A stretch of DNA of 64,000 bases from Rehmannia glutinosa (GCA_016081115.2 JABTTQ020002621.1:744001-808000), one strand, 5' to 3'. Positions 10,953 through 23,279 are shown, numbered from the stretch's first letter. A program made the numbers and translations. Notes: generated by a model from the letters alone, not told the origin.

Positions 10953-12060
10953 AGATGAACGATCATCGGCTACGAATGAAGTCTATCTTCTTGCGCCTCC
11001 ACCAACAAGCCACCACTATTTGATTCAAAAAATTATACTTTTTGGAAAAAAAGAATGGAATGTTATTTACAAAGTTGCGGGTTCGATATATGAAACATGG
11101 TCATTAATGTAGAATCCATTCCGATGATAGACACACCACACACCTCCAAAGTCCTCAAGGAGCTCAATGATGAAAGAAAGAAAACCATATCCTTAAACGG
11201 TAAAGCTCTTAATATTTTGTATTGTTCACTTACCACTTCGGTATATGATCATATTGTAGGAATTCGTTTGGCACATGAAGTATGGCAAAAACTAGAAGCT
11301 ATTTATGAAGTATATGCAAATGAAAGGAGCAACTCAAAAGCATCTACCTCTCAAATGGGTACAACATCAAATCCAACACAAAGGATGAGCTTCTTACTAC
11401 TCCCTACGATGAAGAAATTGAACAATGTCTCATGGGCATCGAAGAAGAGAAGAGAAATGAGTACGCCGTAAACCTCTACTTCTTATGTTAATGATTATAG
11501 TGATTTGCAAAATGATTTTGATGAGCTTCAAAATGAATTCCAAAGTTTACTTGTTAAATACAAAAATTTGAAAAAGGAATTCATTGTTTTGAAAAATGAT
11601 TAGGATTGTTTATTTACTTCCTATGAATCACTATCATATGCTCACACCACCACTCTTGATAAGGTTAGAAACCTTGAAAAAGAAAATAGTACTCTTGTTG
11701 AGAATATTGATTGCATGAAAAATGATTTATTAAAATTCAACTTGAGTACCAATAAAATGTCCAACATTGTTGATGTTCATAGTTGTGACAAATTGAAACA
11801 AGGACTTGATCATAAGCCTAATATTGTCATTCATATGAAAAAGAGTCAAGTCTCTAAGCATGTTAATCATTATGCTCCTAAAATTATTACTTGCTTTTAT
11901 TGCGGTAAAAAGGGTCACACGGCTCATACTTGTCGGGCTAGAAATAGCTCTAATTATTATTGGAGACCTAAAAGTCTCAAAGCTAACCTCAAAGGACCCA
12001 AACACTTGAGGGTACCACAAAGCAAGCAATGTCATATTAGGTACCGCGGAATAATAATCA
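10953..12060 (+). pseudogene. Ty1/copia-type gag, broken
   Basis: In order: a 'PPLFDSKNYTFWKKRMECYL' segment at about 11010-11070 (the F-x-G/S-x-N-Y-x-x-W signature at the start of copia gag); a UBN2-type helix region with 'LNGKALNILY', 'VYDHI' and 'AHEVWQKLEAIYE' (11190-11320); a long acidic/lysine-rich coiled-coil stretch (11500-11750); and the zinc knuckle CFYCGKKGHTAHTC (C-x2-C-x4-H-x4-C) at about 11893-11934, followed by R/K-rich sequence. A TGA replaces the expected tryptophan codon in 'GFDI-W-NMV' at 11091-11093, a TAG lies near 11600, and the frame changes around 11370-11480. Gag would form the particle shell and bind the element RNA; this copy cannot. Confidence 0.82.
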
Positions 12061-13145
12061 AGGAAAATTCATACCTAAAAAGACATCAAATGACCATCTC
12101 ATTTGATCCAAGAGAAAGACATCACCACAATGAATTTCCAAGAGAAAGACACTATCAACAATGAGAAGGCTACAATACTTGGAAATGGAACAATTGGAGA
12201 AATTATCATCAACAAGATGATTTTCAAAGAGAAAGATATCATCAACAAAGGGAAAGACACAACCCATGGAAATGGCGTAATTGGTAAACCATATCTCCCT
12301 ATTTAAATATGCATTTTATTTGTGTTATTATGCATGTTTTTATTTGTGCATTAATTGTTAAAATGATTTTTCAAAATTTTTAAGGTCTTCTATATACTTG
12401 TGTTTTTTAATTTTTTTTTGAAAATGAGACTTTGCATATTGCTTCAAAATCTTGTGCATCAAATCTTATGTTTTGTATTATCTATCATGGATTGCATTTG
12501 CATACTTGTGACATATCTCATTGTTTTTTAGCCTACACTTGTATCATATTATTTTGTGCAAATCTTGTTTAAGAATTGTGTAGGATTTATATCTCTTCTT
12601 CATTGGTTATCTACTCTTATTTCATCAAGAGATGATTAAAACATCGAGGTACGTTTTAATTTTTCATAATCATATACGTGTTTTTCTAGTTATTTCATAA
12701 GTATCTCTTTAAGTGCCTTTAAATGGTTTTGTCGATTTTTCAAAGGGGCACTACTTGTAAAATTGCATTTTTATTCGAGTTTGTTTTTACTCTTGGCTCA
12801 TACATGTTGGATATAGTCCATGATTGTCTTTTTGCAAGTTTTTAAAACTTTTGGGGTGAAAAATCGAATTTTGGGAAATTCGAAATTGGAAAATTGCACG
12901 GGGGACGGTCAAGAGGGGCCGACCAGTCATCGCATGTCGACCGATTTGCACACCCCTCCGACCGGTCGACTGTTCGATTTTTTGGTTTAAAACAATTTGT
13001 TCTCTCGCTCATGAGAAACAAAACAAAATTTCTTCAAACCTGAGCGAGCGTGAGATTTTTCCCCTTTCTCTATATTTCTCAAATCTTCACCAAATCTTGT
13101 GATTTTTGTTACTAATACACTCTATTTTGCAAGAATCGTACATTC
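12061..13145 (+). other. Inner-element interior, non-coding
   Basis: AT-rich with no domain. 12100-12250 holds repeats of a GAGAAAGA-CAT-CAACAA word that follow the gag end. 12895-12975 holds another CpG-rich block with GACCGGTCGAC, like the one in the LTRs. Confidence 0.6.
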
Positions 13146-14479
13146 ATGGCACCTCCAAGAAATTCTACTGATCGAAATCCCAATCCCAAGCGTAGAAAGG
13201 CCGGAGAGGGTACCTCGGAAAATCGGCAAGAAGAAGCCGAACAACGTGAAATTCGAGCTACCCAAAGGAATGTAGCTCAAGAGCATGAGGATAATCAAAA
13301 CCCCAACTTTCCGGCCTCAAATCAGGGCTTCGTGGGACTATTTCACTCGACAATTGTCGTTGGGCCAAAAGTAAGAAATCATTTATCTCTCAAGCTCCTC
13401 GTTCGCGTGAATACGTTTAATTTTATCAATAAATATGTGGAATGGTATTATGATAATTTGGACTTGGGTGTTAAGTTGATTGCGCGTACAAAGATTTGTT
13501 GGTTTGGTATGTTTTTGAATGATTATCCGACTATTCGGGATTTTTGAGGATCAAGATTGGATGTACTTATGGGAGCATCCTTTTGTTTTATATGATGATA
13601 ATGTGATTTTACATTTCTATGCAAATTTGTGGATTAGTACGATGTTCAAAGAAAACCTATTGCTTTGAACTCATTTGTGAAAGGTTGTCACTTTAAATGG
13701 ACTCCAAATGATATTTGTCGGTTGTTGCATGTCCGAGAGGGAGGATGGGACTTTTTTGGGTGTACGAATTGGAATTATGAGATGTTTGGTGTCTCCTTGG
13801 AAGATGTTAAGGTATTTTTGGGCGTTTGGCCACAATACTCGTTGTTGGCTATATCTCTTGAGCATAGAGTTATCTCCACAATTGTTGCCTATTGCATTTG
13901 TGGAAAAGTCGGGAAAATGCCTATTAATATGGACTTCTTTTTGACGTATAAAATTGCAAGAAGGGAATTGCTCAACTTTGGTGCAATCTTAATTCAATGC
14001 ATTATTGAGTCGATTACGCAAGGGACTAAGAAGTTTGTTATGGTAATTAGATTTGCAAACTTCTCATGCACTCGGGCTTACCTTCATGAGTTTAATTGAG
14101 AGATGATTCATAATGACTTCGATATTGATAATATTTTGCAAATAGTCCGAATGCGTAAAAATATGCTTATTCGCCCCACAAAAATGGCAAGAGGGAGACA
14201 CCAAGGATCTTCGTCCCAAAATCCCGATGATATATTTAATGATGAAGAAGTCGAAAGATTGGCTTCGGGTGAAGAACAAGGGAATCGGAGGGTAATCTAG
14301 GTGCCCAACCTTCTCGGGGATCTTTTCAAGCCCAACTCGACGAACAAAGGGTCTATCATGTAGCTCGGTATGAGGCTTTAAGTCAAGAGAATTCTAAGTT
14401 GACAAAGTCGATTGGAAAATTGAAGAAGTTCATCATAGACCTCATCCCAAACGCATGCTTCTCCTCCGACGAAGATTGA
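13146..14479 (+). pseudogene. Degenerate ORF resembling 'putative plant transposon protein' domain
   Basis: Starts ATG GCA CCT CCA with a low-complexity charged head (P/R/N/K/E/Q, residues 1-60), then a globular region interrupted by a stop at 13545, continuing at 13665-14099 ('FVKGCHFKWTPNDICRLLHV', then a W/F-rich segment and 'MPINMDFFLTYKIARRELL') and ending after another stop with a charged coil and 'FSSDED' before the stop at 14477-14479. The arrangement and the 'V-K/R-G...I-N/D-x-L-L' type motif resemble the PF20167-like proteins carried by some plant LTR elements and Helitron/MULE relatives. That family link is from memory and unverified. Function unknown. Confidence 0.5.
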
Positions 14480-15637
14480 CGACTTTAATGCTTTTTCTTG
14501 CTTTATTTCTTGTATTTTCTTCTTTTGATATAATGAACTATTTTGTATAACTCTTTTGCACTAATGATATTTGATTGTTTGTTTTTAAGGGGATGAACTA
14601 GCAAGAATGCTAGTTTCTTATAATTGCTTGTGGTAATGGTTTTGATGGAGTATTTGATGGTAAAAATACTCTTATGTATGATGGCATTGTTTGATATTTT
14701 GGATGAAAGGTATGAAGTACTTGATGGTAAAAGTGCTTCTTTTAATTTTTGCTTGGTGGCATTTGTAATGCCTTGTTTATTTTGTTTAGTTTGAATTGAT
14801 TTACCTCAATTGGGTTGAACCTTGAGAATATGGTTATATCTTGATTTTTTGGATAATATTGGTTGAATGATGTTTTGTGCAAATTGTGATGATATATTTG
14901 GCTTGGCTAATTTTTCAAAGAGCTACACATCTTCTTTATTACTTGATGCCCACCAAGTGTTCGATAATATATTTCAAAGAAAAATTCATCACCCTCATGA
15001 TTATCTCATTTTTAAAAGGCTTCCATATTTATAGAGATCATGGTTTGCAACTCAAAAGAGCTTTTACAAACCTTATAAGTCATTTGATTAATTATTCCCT
15101 TATCCTTTGGGACTTGAAGCTCAAAATTTTTATAGCTCGCTATATTTGCGCTCTTTGATATGAGAATATGATGCTTTTATCGTGCTAACATTCTTTTTGA
15201 TGATTCCAAAGGGGGAAACAGGTTATAAGCTCATTAGCTCATAAAAGCTAAAATAAGCTGCGAAAGAAGCTTTAAGCTATGGAGCTTTTAAGCCAAAAGC
15301 TTTGGCTATAAATTAGTCCATTGGATTTATCTTGGACTTATGATACTTGTTTTATGGCTATCTTTGACAGGGGAGCTTCTAAGCTCGTGATTCTTTTGGT
15401 TACATTGTAAAAGCTGAGTTTTCAGACTTTTGTATGGTTGTTTACTTGTTTGTATTGATATGCATATTGATAGAGGAAGCTTGTGCTATTTTTGAAAATA
15501 TTTACTCCCTTTCTTGTGGTTATTTTATTTGGAAATTTGGTCGCTTCTAACGGTTAGATATTTTTACCGGAAAATCGTTTTTGATTTCAAATTCGACCTC
15601 TTAATATTTCTTAAAATTGTTTTGGTTTGTAATCATC
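14480..15637 (+). other. Inner-element 3' interior, non-coding
   Basis: No domain is seen. Noticeable are two paragraph-like repeats of 'ATGGTAAAAATACTC / GATGGTAAAAGTGC' near 14650-14740 and an AAGCTTTTAAGC-rich patch at 15215-15310. Confidence 0.5.
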
Positions 15638-15650
15638 AAAAAGGGGAGAT
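15638..15650 (+). other. Polypurine tract, inner element
   Basis: AAAAAGGGGAGAT directly before the 3' LTR start at 15651. Confidence 0.75.
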
Positions 15651-16204
15651 TGTTTGATAAATGTTTTTATCATGATTTTGATGATTTTGTTTTAAAGAGT
15701 TTTTACACCAAAACAATGTTTTTAAATGTTGTCCAAATACTCCCGATTGTTTTGAAAAACATTTACTAATTTTTGGAGTATTTCTTGAAGTTTATTTTCG
15801 TCAAAAATGAGACAGAAGTAAAAATACGAGAGGTCGACCGGTCGACCAAGGCGTCGGCCCAGTAGCGTCGGCCGCCGCCCAACGTCGACGGTACACTGGG
15901 AGCGATTTCTTGAAACGAGAACTCCCGACTCTTTTTTTTTTTCTTGTTGCTCGACGGTCCAACAGGGTCGACAGTCGGACCCCCTCGACCGTCGCCTGTG
16001 TAAATTTGCGGTTTTATTTTCAAACGTCTATTTCTACGCGACCGGTCGCCCTATTCTTTGACAAACAAATTCTAACCGTTGTGCAAGACCAAATTTCCTT
16101 AAATTGTGGGATTGATTTCTAATGACTATATTCTTGATTTTAATTGCGTTTTTAAGTCAGATTTTCAATCCCCAAGAGGAGCCTATCCATGATCAATCAT
16201 CTCT

Positions 16205-16213
16205 TATAAATAG
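16205..16213 (+). promoter_or_regulatory. TATA box, 3' LTR
   Basis: TATAAATAG, same context as in the 5' LTR. Transcription from it would run into the outer element's interior. Confidence 0.6.
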
Positions 16214-16450
16214 AGGAAGTTTTGGAGCAACATAGAAGACAATTGAGATACAACACAACAAGATACATTCAAGAAAACACATTGGTTCTTCTTTCTTATT
16301 ATTCTTGTTGTAATTTGCCTAGCTTATCACTTTCACATCTTGAGGTCTAGGCTTTATTTCTTGATTACACTTGCACTCAAATTGTATTATTCATTATTGA
16401 GTTGTAATCTTGATTTTGTGGTCATCATTCAACACAAGATATCCTTGTGA

Positions 16451-16731
16451 GTGTTCTTGTGGTAAGGACACACTTGGGTGATCTAGGTGTTAGGTGTTAG
16501 AAGGTTGTGGTAATCTTCTTATTGAAGAGCGTGGTGCTCTTGAGGTGTTTGAAGAATTTGGTGTTCTTCAAGATTGAAGATTATGGTAATCTTCATAAGG
16601 TGTCGTTGAAGGAAGATTGTGGTAATCTTAAAGGGAGATTGTGGTAATCTCTAAGGTGGTGTTGAAGAAGAGTGTGGTGCTCTTCAAGGTGATGTTGTAA
16701 GGTGATGTTGTATTAATTTTGATAATTAATA
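16451..16731 (+). other. Array of nine short hairpins with NTGGT pentaloops (3' LTR)
   Basis: Same nine hairpins as in the 5' LTR, at 16451-16471, 16499-16519, 16525-16541, 16551-16569, 16575-16595, 16613-16629, 16635-16651, 16667-16685 and 16711-16731. All stem arms are identical to those in the 5' LTR. The only differences are four A/G changes in loops (hairpins 2, 4, 5 and 9). Confidence 0.8.
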
Positions 16732-19700
16732 AAATTTGTTTTTCTTTTTGAAATCCATCCAGGAGATCTTTGGGGTGGTAGAGGATTATGCCCTATGTGG
16801 GTTGAACCTCTATAAATCGACGCGTGTTATTTACTTATCGCACCTTTACTATTGTCTTGGCTTGTTTGATTCGAAAAAGAGGGCATAATCGAGAAAATGG
16901 AGATAATATATTCACCCCCTCTAGATTATCGTAGCCACTTGGACTTACAGTGTCATCAAGCTTACACCTCATGACATGGTCCAAAGTCCCAAAAAGGGTA
17001 CAAACAAAATAATATAGGCTCACGCAATGACGAAGCGAGGACCCATTCAATCACTTTCCCATAGGCGAAAGCACATGTAGTATGAATACATGCTATGATG
17101 GAGCTCCCACTTAATTTAGGCATGTCACGCCTAGACATCATACAAATCTTCGTCAGTCTCTATTCAAGCGCCCAACCTTCGTACTAGTCGTAGTCACTCC
17201 CAAAGTGCCATACGATAGTTCGCACATTCGACTACAAACAGGTTTTTATGAAGTTTAGATATACTTCTTAATCGATCATCTCGGATCTCATCTTAACCTC
17301 TAGTTAAGGCGACTATTAATTATATATTTATTGACCATCCTCACTGCTCTAGCGTGAAGGCGATCATTCGCAAACCTCTTTATGCGACACAATCTTTTAA
17401 GTCTCATCTTGCTAGCTCTTTTAGCGCTGGGGTGATTGCCCGTGTGAGAGGGCCAATCAAAGTCCGTGACAACTCACAAATTCAGATTACCAAACACATA
17501 ATGAGAATCTAACAAATCTCATTAATCACAATATGTTCTCATGGGCCACATGATGAATTCTACTTAATCCCTAATGACTCACATACCTTTGGAGTATTTC
17601 TCCAAACAAAGGCTTATAAAATGGATCAACGCCCACACCACTCGTAGAAGTATGAATGAGAACAATTTAACTATTCGCAAAAACTCTTAAGTGAAGTAAA
17701 GTCTCGAGTATGTTTGGTCTACCATCCATGTTTGGCGCCCAAACTATACACCAAAGTGGTTTTACTATCACAAAGACAACAAAATACATCATGGATGTGT
17801 GCGTAATGCGCATCATTTCAAGATACCAAATTTGCCTCCAAAGAAATCATTGACCAATCTGTTAAGATATCTAAGTATCCACATGTCGGCATGAGAATAG
17901 CGCATAGATCACTTTGATATCCACTCACCAATCACACTTTGCTAAGTACAGGACTTTACCGAGTATGCACATAACGCACATCAAATATTTGACAATGCTT
18001 ACATAAACTAGCTAGCATTTCTTTTCATCTTTCAAGATATCGTTTCTTGACTAAATTTATGATCTTTGACCACGGAGTGTAAAGACAACCAACACAGAGA
18101 GTGGCGATAACTCCATGTTCTTTCCATCATCACATTTTTGCCATATATAGTGAGATACAACTCTTTACATATGTTCGGTGAATTAATTGACCATCGTAGG
18201 CCTATCAAAAGGATAGCTCGATGAAATCAATGATAATTCAAGTCAAGTTGGAGCTTCTTGATCGGCAATCAATGTGCTCTTACTCCACTTCTTGAATTCA
18301 TCGGGTGATCCACACAGATCTCCATATTCAACTTTCACCGAACTATGTCAACATCAATCATCCAGGACAACTCTCTGACGAAAGTGGAAATAATAGATAA
18401 CATATCCGACGAATTGAGGAAATCTCACCACTTAGGAGAACATCTCAAAAAATTTACGCTCTTCTAACAACAGCGTAAACATTTCGTCCTTAGTCGAGCT
18501 ACACACATGTTAATCAACCCATTTATGTTTAACTTGACTTTTCCGAAACCACATGTTTCGAATGGTCTTGTATCTGACAGAAGAATAACAAGCTCTTAGA
18601 CTTTATTCTTAGTCATTTGACTCATCTTTTCCTTCGCAACAACTATCGAATTAGGGTATCAAGTGAAGTCACATATTCTATCGACTCATCAACATCCACA
18701 AAAGTAATTGTGAAGAATACCCATTCAATCTCATATAGATGATGGTGAATATTTCATATTCACTCTTTTTACCCGTGGAATGTGAGAATCCTTTTCGTGT
18801 GAGACACTAGCTCCCATGAGAATTAAGGTCGCTCCCACTATCCCAAATACTAGATGAGTATAAAACACAACATCCTCACCCGGAGAAATGAGCGCCTCCT
18901 AAGGATCTTGCAAATGCATAGTTTCAAGATTTCTTATGACCTCACATGTGCTCAAGAAATCCCTTTGAGGGAAAATCTAAATCGTGCGACTTGATTCTCT
19001 ACTTGGGAACATATATTCTCGAACTTATATAGGCATGAGACCACTAATTTGGGCTTGTTATAAAGCTAAAGCTCATAGAGGTTGAAAAATCATTTGGAGG
19101 CACATGTTTTTATGATATAGGCAGCAAGAAGACACACAAATCAACTTGTGTCATCATAAATCTAACCATTTTGAAGTGATTGTCCCTTCTTCGCAAGCTC
19201 ATATAGCTACAAAGTGTTTAGGACCATCATTCAACTTGCAACTTTATTTCCTTCAATCGTTGGTCCAAACTAATTAGATACACTATTACCGCTCCCTATT
19301 AGCGCATCTCCATCTATTAAGAATCGCTCAAAGCAATTTGGCGCTTCTAAGCGATGAGTAAGACTACATCGATATATCAAGTTGCTCACACAAACTGTTG
19401 TGCTTAAGGTGACTCTTTTTAGCCTCCTCTTGTGCACTCTATTGCCGCACAACACGGTAATACTCATACACATTTGCTCAATCTCAAACGTATGCTAAGT
19501 CAACCAATATCTACCATCCACCCATGGAGAGATTTGGAAACATTAGCGGAAAAATAAGAGAGCAATTAAATAGTCAAACTTCATCTCAAAGATAATTACG
19601 AGCTTAAGTTGCCAATCTCATAGGTACACTTAATATTTGTTGAAAACTTAATTGCCTTATTCAATAAGGTGACACGCCTTGTCACTTTATGGATCAATTT

Positions 19701-21119
19701 ATAGTTCTAGTTTTAGCTTTTACTCTCATCAAGCTACATTATGCTTGTTCCAACATTCACCCGAGTTGGTTTATGTCGGTCAAAGACAAGCGACAAGTGC
19801 ACTTTACTGTATTTCTCAACTTTTTATAATTAGCCTCTAGATAGGCGATTATCATTAATAATAACACAAGTTACTAATATCCTTAATTCAACTCAAATAG
19901 CAAATTTGGATAACTAGAGTATTTACTTGAGAGTAAGCTCATATACCAAAAATAAAGCTTAAACTCTTTTATTAAATTTTTAAATTTTGCAACTTAAACA
20001 AGTTAAAGCGCAAACTTAATTCTTGATCCATAAGTATATCGGCATCTCAACTGCGATTATTTCGGGCAATTAAGTTCTTACATTTGTGGCTTAAACAAAT
20101 AAAGCGCAAATACTTTCTTTAATCCACAAGAATAATGTCCGCGTCTAATTCGCGACAATATTCGATACCTTGTCTATTTTCATGCTAAATTGGTTAAACT
20201 AAAGTTGGTGACTTTAATCTAAAAATATTTCAAATGAATTGCGCAAACAATTAGGCATTGATCTAAAAACTTCATTCTCGATCCAAATAAAATTTATTAT
20301 TTCTTCAATTTAATGAGATCGGAAATTTACCACCAAGGCTAGTAATCATCTCCAACCGAATTAAAGATCATAAAAAATTATTGATCCATGAATAAAATTA
20401 TCAATGTCCATAAATAAATCGTGCATGCAACCATTCGATATGGATAATTGAAAAAATAGCCCCCATGGGTGACCTTGACATATTGTGCATTATTTGGAGA
20501 TAATTTACACCTATGGTGGTAAAACAAAAAATATCCTCGTAAAATTGATGTTACATAGCCTCCAAAAATTGGCTCAATAAATACATGTCTCGAGAAATAA
20601 AAAAAATTACATATTTTCAAGGCTTACTACATCAATCTAGAAAAAGAAAAAAATAAATAAGGATACCGAATTACCACCATTGTCAAAAATTAACTCCCAT
20701 AAATAATATTAATGTAAAATAGTAAACATTCACATACATGAGCACCCGTGTGTCAATGTCAATTCATTCCCAACAAATATAATTGTGGCACCAAAAAATT
20801 GCATACACATGCAATTTATAAAGCATGAAACTCATAAATTAAAAAAACACATAGAATATTTTTGCTTGCGCCTCAATGCTCAAAAAAAAAAAATAATTTT
20901 TATTTCACGCACCTTATGCGAACAAATATTTTCCATGCACCGATGTGCAAAAATAATTTTCTCATGCATCACAATGCATTTAAAAATACTAATTTGTTGC
21001 AAACATCTTAATTCACAAAAATAATATTTCTTTCATGCACCTAATGCCTCTCTACACACGTTTAAATCCACATTCTTTAGAAAATAACTAATCAAAGAAA
21101 TGATACTTTAAAAATATAT

Positions 21120-21690
21120 ACTTTACATAGTATAATTGATACATTTTTTAAAATAAAAAGTGATATTTTTTAGTAACGAAGTAATATTTATTTTAATGAT
21201 AAATAATTTTTTTTTAATACGAAATGATATTTTTTGGATACGAAATGATACTTTTTTCAATAAAAGGTGATATTTATTTAATAGGAAATGATATTTTTTA
21301 ATAAAAAGTGATACTTTTTTTAATAAAAATAAGAAGTGACACTTTTTAATAAAAATACGTTTTGCTTTAATAAAAAGTGACACTTTTTAATAAGAAGTGA
21401 TACTTTTTCTATAGTAATTGATACTTTGTTTTAAGAAAAATGATTTTTTTAATGAAAAGTGATACTTTTTTAATCAATAGTAATTTTTTAATTAAATAGT
21501 GATACTTTTTTTTTTGGTAATAAGTGATACTTTTTCCATAAGAAGTTATATTGTTTTTAATAAAAGAAATATATATTTTTTTCCATGAAGTGATACTTTC
21601 GCCATAAAAAGTGATACTTTTATTTTAATAAAAAGTGATACTTTGTGAGTCTAATGTGATTCTTTTTCATAAAAAGTGATATTTTATTTT
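21120..21690. repeat. Array of AAAAAGTGATACTTTTT-like words
   Basis: About twenty-five copies of a 15-25 bp unit around AAGTGATACTTTTT(T)AATAA, with many near-palindromic (AAAAGT/ACTTTT). It may be the interior of a further insertion ending near 22140, where 'GTGAGACCAATTCC' resembles a MULE end, but I found no matching left end. Confidence 0.75.
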
Positions 21691-21884
21691 CTCCATATTT
21701 TCCTTTGTTTCATGCATGTAGAGACAAAGAAGGATGATAGAGTTGATGAGAGAGAGAAGGACCACAAGAAGAGTTGGATGAGGACAGAGGGAGACAATGA
21801 GAGGATTGATGTGTGAAGAGAGAGGGAAAGGGGGACCATGAGATGAGTGAGATGTGGAGAGAGGAAGAAGGACACGTGGGTATT

Positions 21885-21929
<45 letters not shown>
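21885..21929. repeat. (TA)n(GA)n microsatellite
   Basis: Uninterrupted TA repeat followed by about 15 GA units. Confidence 0.9.
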
Positions 21930-21931
<2 letters not shown>

Positions 21932-22750
21932 AGCATGTGAAATTTAGGTAATGGGGCTCCGTCTCACGAATTTAGATTCAGTGAGGCGGTCTCACAAGAG
22001 ACCTCCCCTTATAAGAAATCATCATAATAAGAAATCATCTTAGTCTAATGGTGTACATGCATAAGATAAATTAAATGGTCTAGGGATCAAATTTATGTGA
22101 GACCAATTCCTTTAATTTTTAAAAAATCAAAGGGATATACACCATTTGACAATGACTACTCGATCTACGTCAATGCCCATGTGGCGTGAGCCGATGTCAC
22201 ATCATCAGCCGCGCCCCATACCACGTCATCACCACGCAGCAGCAATCGCGCCACGTCATGCGCCACTTGGTGGCACAACTCAGCGCTATATCATCGCCCG
22301 TGTGGCGATAATATATAATTTTTTAATTGCAACATAAAAATAGCTGCAGCGCACATCGCTGGCTGAATAGAAATTAACCGCTAGTTTGAACAAAAATTAA
22401 CACGGGCACAGTACACATATGCACCCATGGTAGACAGCTTGACGCTCGTGCCGCTGTACATGCAATTTTTTCTTTTGTTTTGCACATAATTACATGGTTT
22501 AAACCCTTGGCACATATTTCAATGTAGACTTTTGGTTTTCACTCAAAAACTTTAAATCCACATAACTATCTCGTTTCACAAATTTGCAAGCACAATATAT
22601 CAAATTAGTCGTCTTTCCGATATCTACAATTTGACACTAATATTGCATGCAAAAAGTAGAAAGTGCAGATTTGAATTTTTCAAATAAAAAATCAAATCAC
22701 ATGTATTATCAAACTCAAGCACATCGCATAAGGCGAAATCGAGCTCTAAT

Positions 22751-22763
22751 GGCTTTGATACTT
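22751..22763 (-). other. Primer binding site of the outer element
   Basis: Minus-strand AAGTATCAAAGCC immediately inside the right LTR, complementary to initiator tRNA-Met. Confidence 0.72.
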
Positions 22764-23279
22764 TGTTAGCAAATATGGGTCAAAACATAAATCACACACT
22801 TGCAAATAGAGTGTGGGTCGAGTATACATATTTGCAAATGAACTGTCGATCCACAAAGCCAGGATTGAACCGTTTACAAGCCTCCTTTTGATCCATGATT
22901 ACGCCATCTACAAGCCTTCTCTTGGTTGAACCCGAACAACGAACGAATCTCGTAGATTGGTTGAACCACGAACAAGATCACGAACCGCCTTCCTCATTGG
23001 TGTAAATAACTACAAGAATTATTCAATTTGATGTGCACACCTTAAACCCTGGGGAACTTTGGTGATGCTCCAAGAAGAAAACCGTGAGAGGAATTTTTGG
23101 GGAGAGATTATTCTTTCTATGTGAGTAGATGTTCGATTACGTAGTCCGATTGTAGGAGAGATATCAATATATATCTCAATTCCCTATATCGATTAGTGTC
23201 CCGATGGGAGATGTTTCTAGATAAACCTCATCTAAATAAAACTCTCTATTATGACAAATACGGATGCAACCTAATTGCA
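22764..23279 (-). repeat. 5' LTR of the outer element
   Basis: 516 bp, mate of 8585-9101. Confidence 0.82.

Larger units (their letters stand above)
9545..16949 (+). mobile_element. Inner copia-like LTR element with gag but no pol
   Basis: LTRs at 9545-10901 and 15651-16949 both start TGTTTGATAA and end GGACTTACA. The primer site TGGTATCAAAGCC follows the left LTR, and the purine tract AAAAAGGGGAGA precedes the right one. Target words are GTGTT (9540-9544) and GTGTC (16950-16954), one mismatch. The 4.7 kb interior has a broken Ty1/copia-type gag with a CCHC zinc knuckle and then, where protease, integrase and reverse transcriptase should be, a degenerate ORF of plant-transposon type. It would need a helper element to move. 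Confidence 0.85.
15651..16949 (+). repeat. 3' LTR of the inner element
   Basis: 1299 bp, same order of parts as the 5' LTR. Its CpG-rich block (15830-16050) is better preserved, keeping GGTCGACCGGTCGACC, where the 5' LTR has GGTCGGTCGGTCGACT. Confidence 0.87.
16950..22750 (-). other. Outer-element interior, no recognisable genes
   Basis: 5.8 kb without an open frame longer than about 90 codons or any retroelement protein motif on either strand. The minus strand (the element's sense strand) has the primer site at the right end and then no gag. The longest minus-strand frames (21123-21383, 21667-21936) are translations of simple repeats. This is what is expected of a large non-autonomous (LARD-like) element. 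Confidence 0.65.
8585..23279 (-). mobile_element. Outer LTR retrotransposon, minus strand, non-coding interior (LARD-like)
   Basis: Two similar LTRs of about 516 bp (8585-9101 and 22764-23279) begin TGTT(T/A)GCAAATATGG and end CTAATTGCA in plus-strand reading. The sequence inside the right LTR, read on the minus strand, is AAGTATCAAAGCC, a tRNA-iMet primer site, and the sequence inside the left LTR reads GAGTGGGAGATATTGGG, a polypurine tract, so the element points left. Apart from the nested element at 9545-16949, the interior is about 6.2 kb without any recognisable gag or pol. Flanks do not give a clean 5-bp duplication (ATTAG on the left, CCAAT on the right). Neighbouring spacer sequence continues on both sides. 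Confidence 0.8.

Noticed and set aside
21123..21383. K/F-rich minus-strand frame
   Set aside because: Translation of the AAGTGATACTTTTT repeat array.
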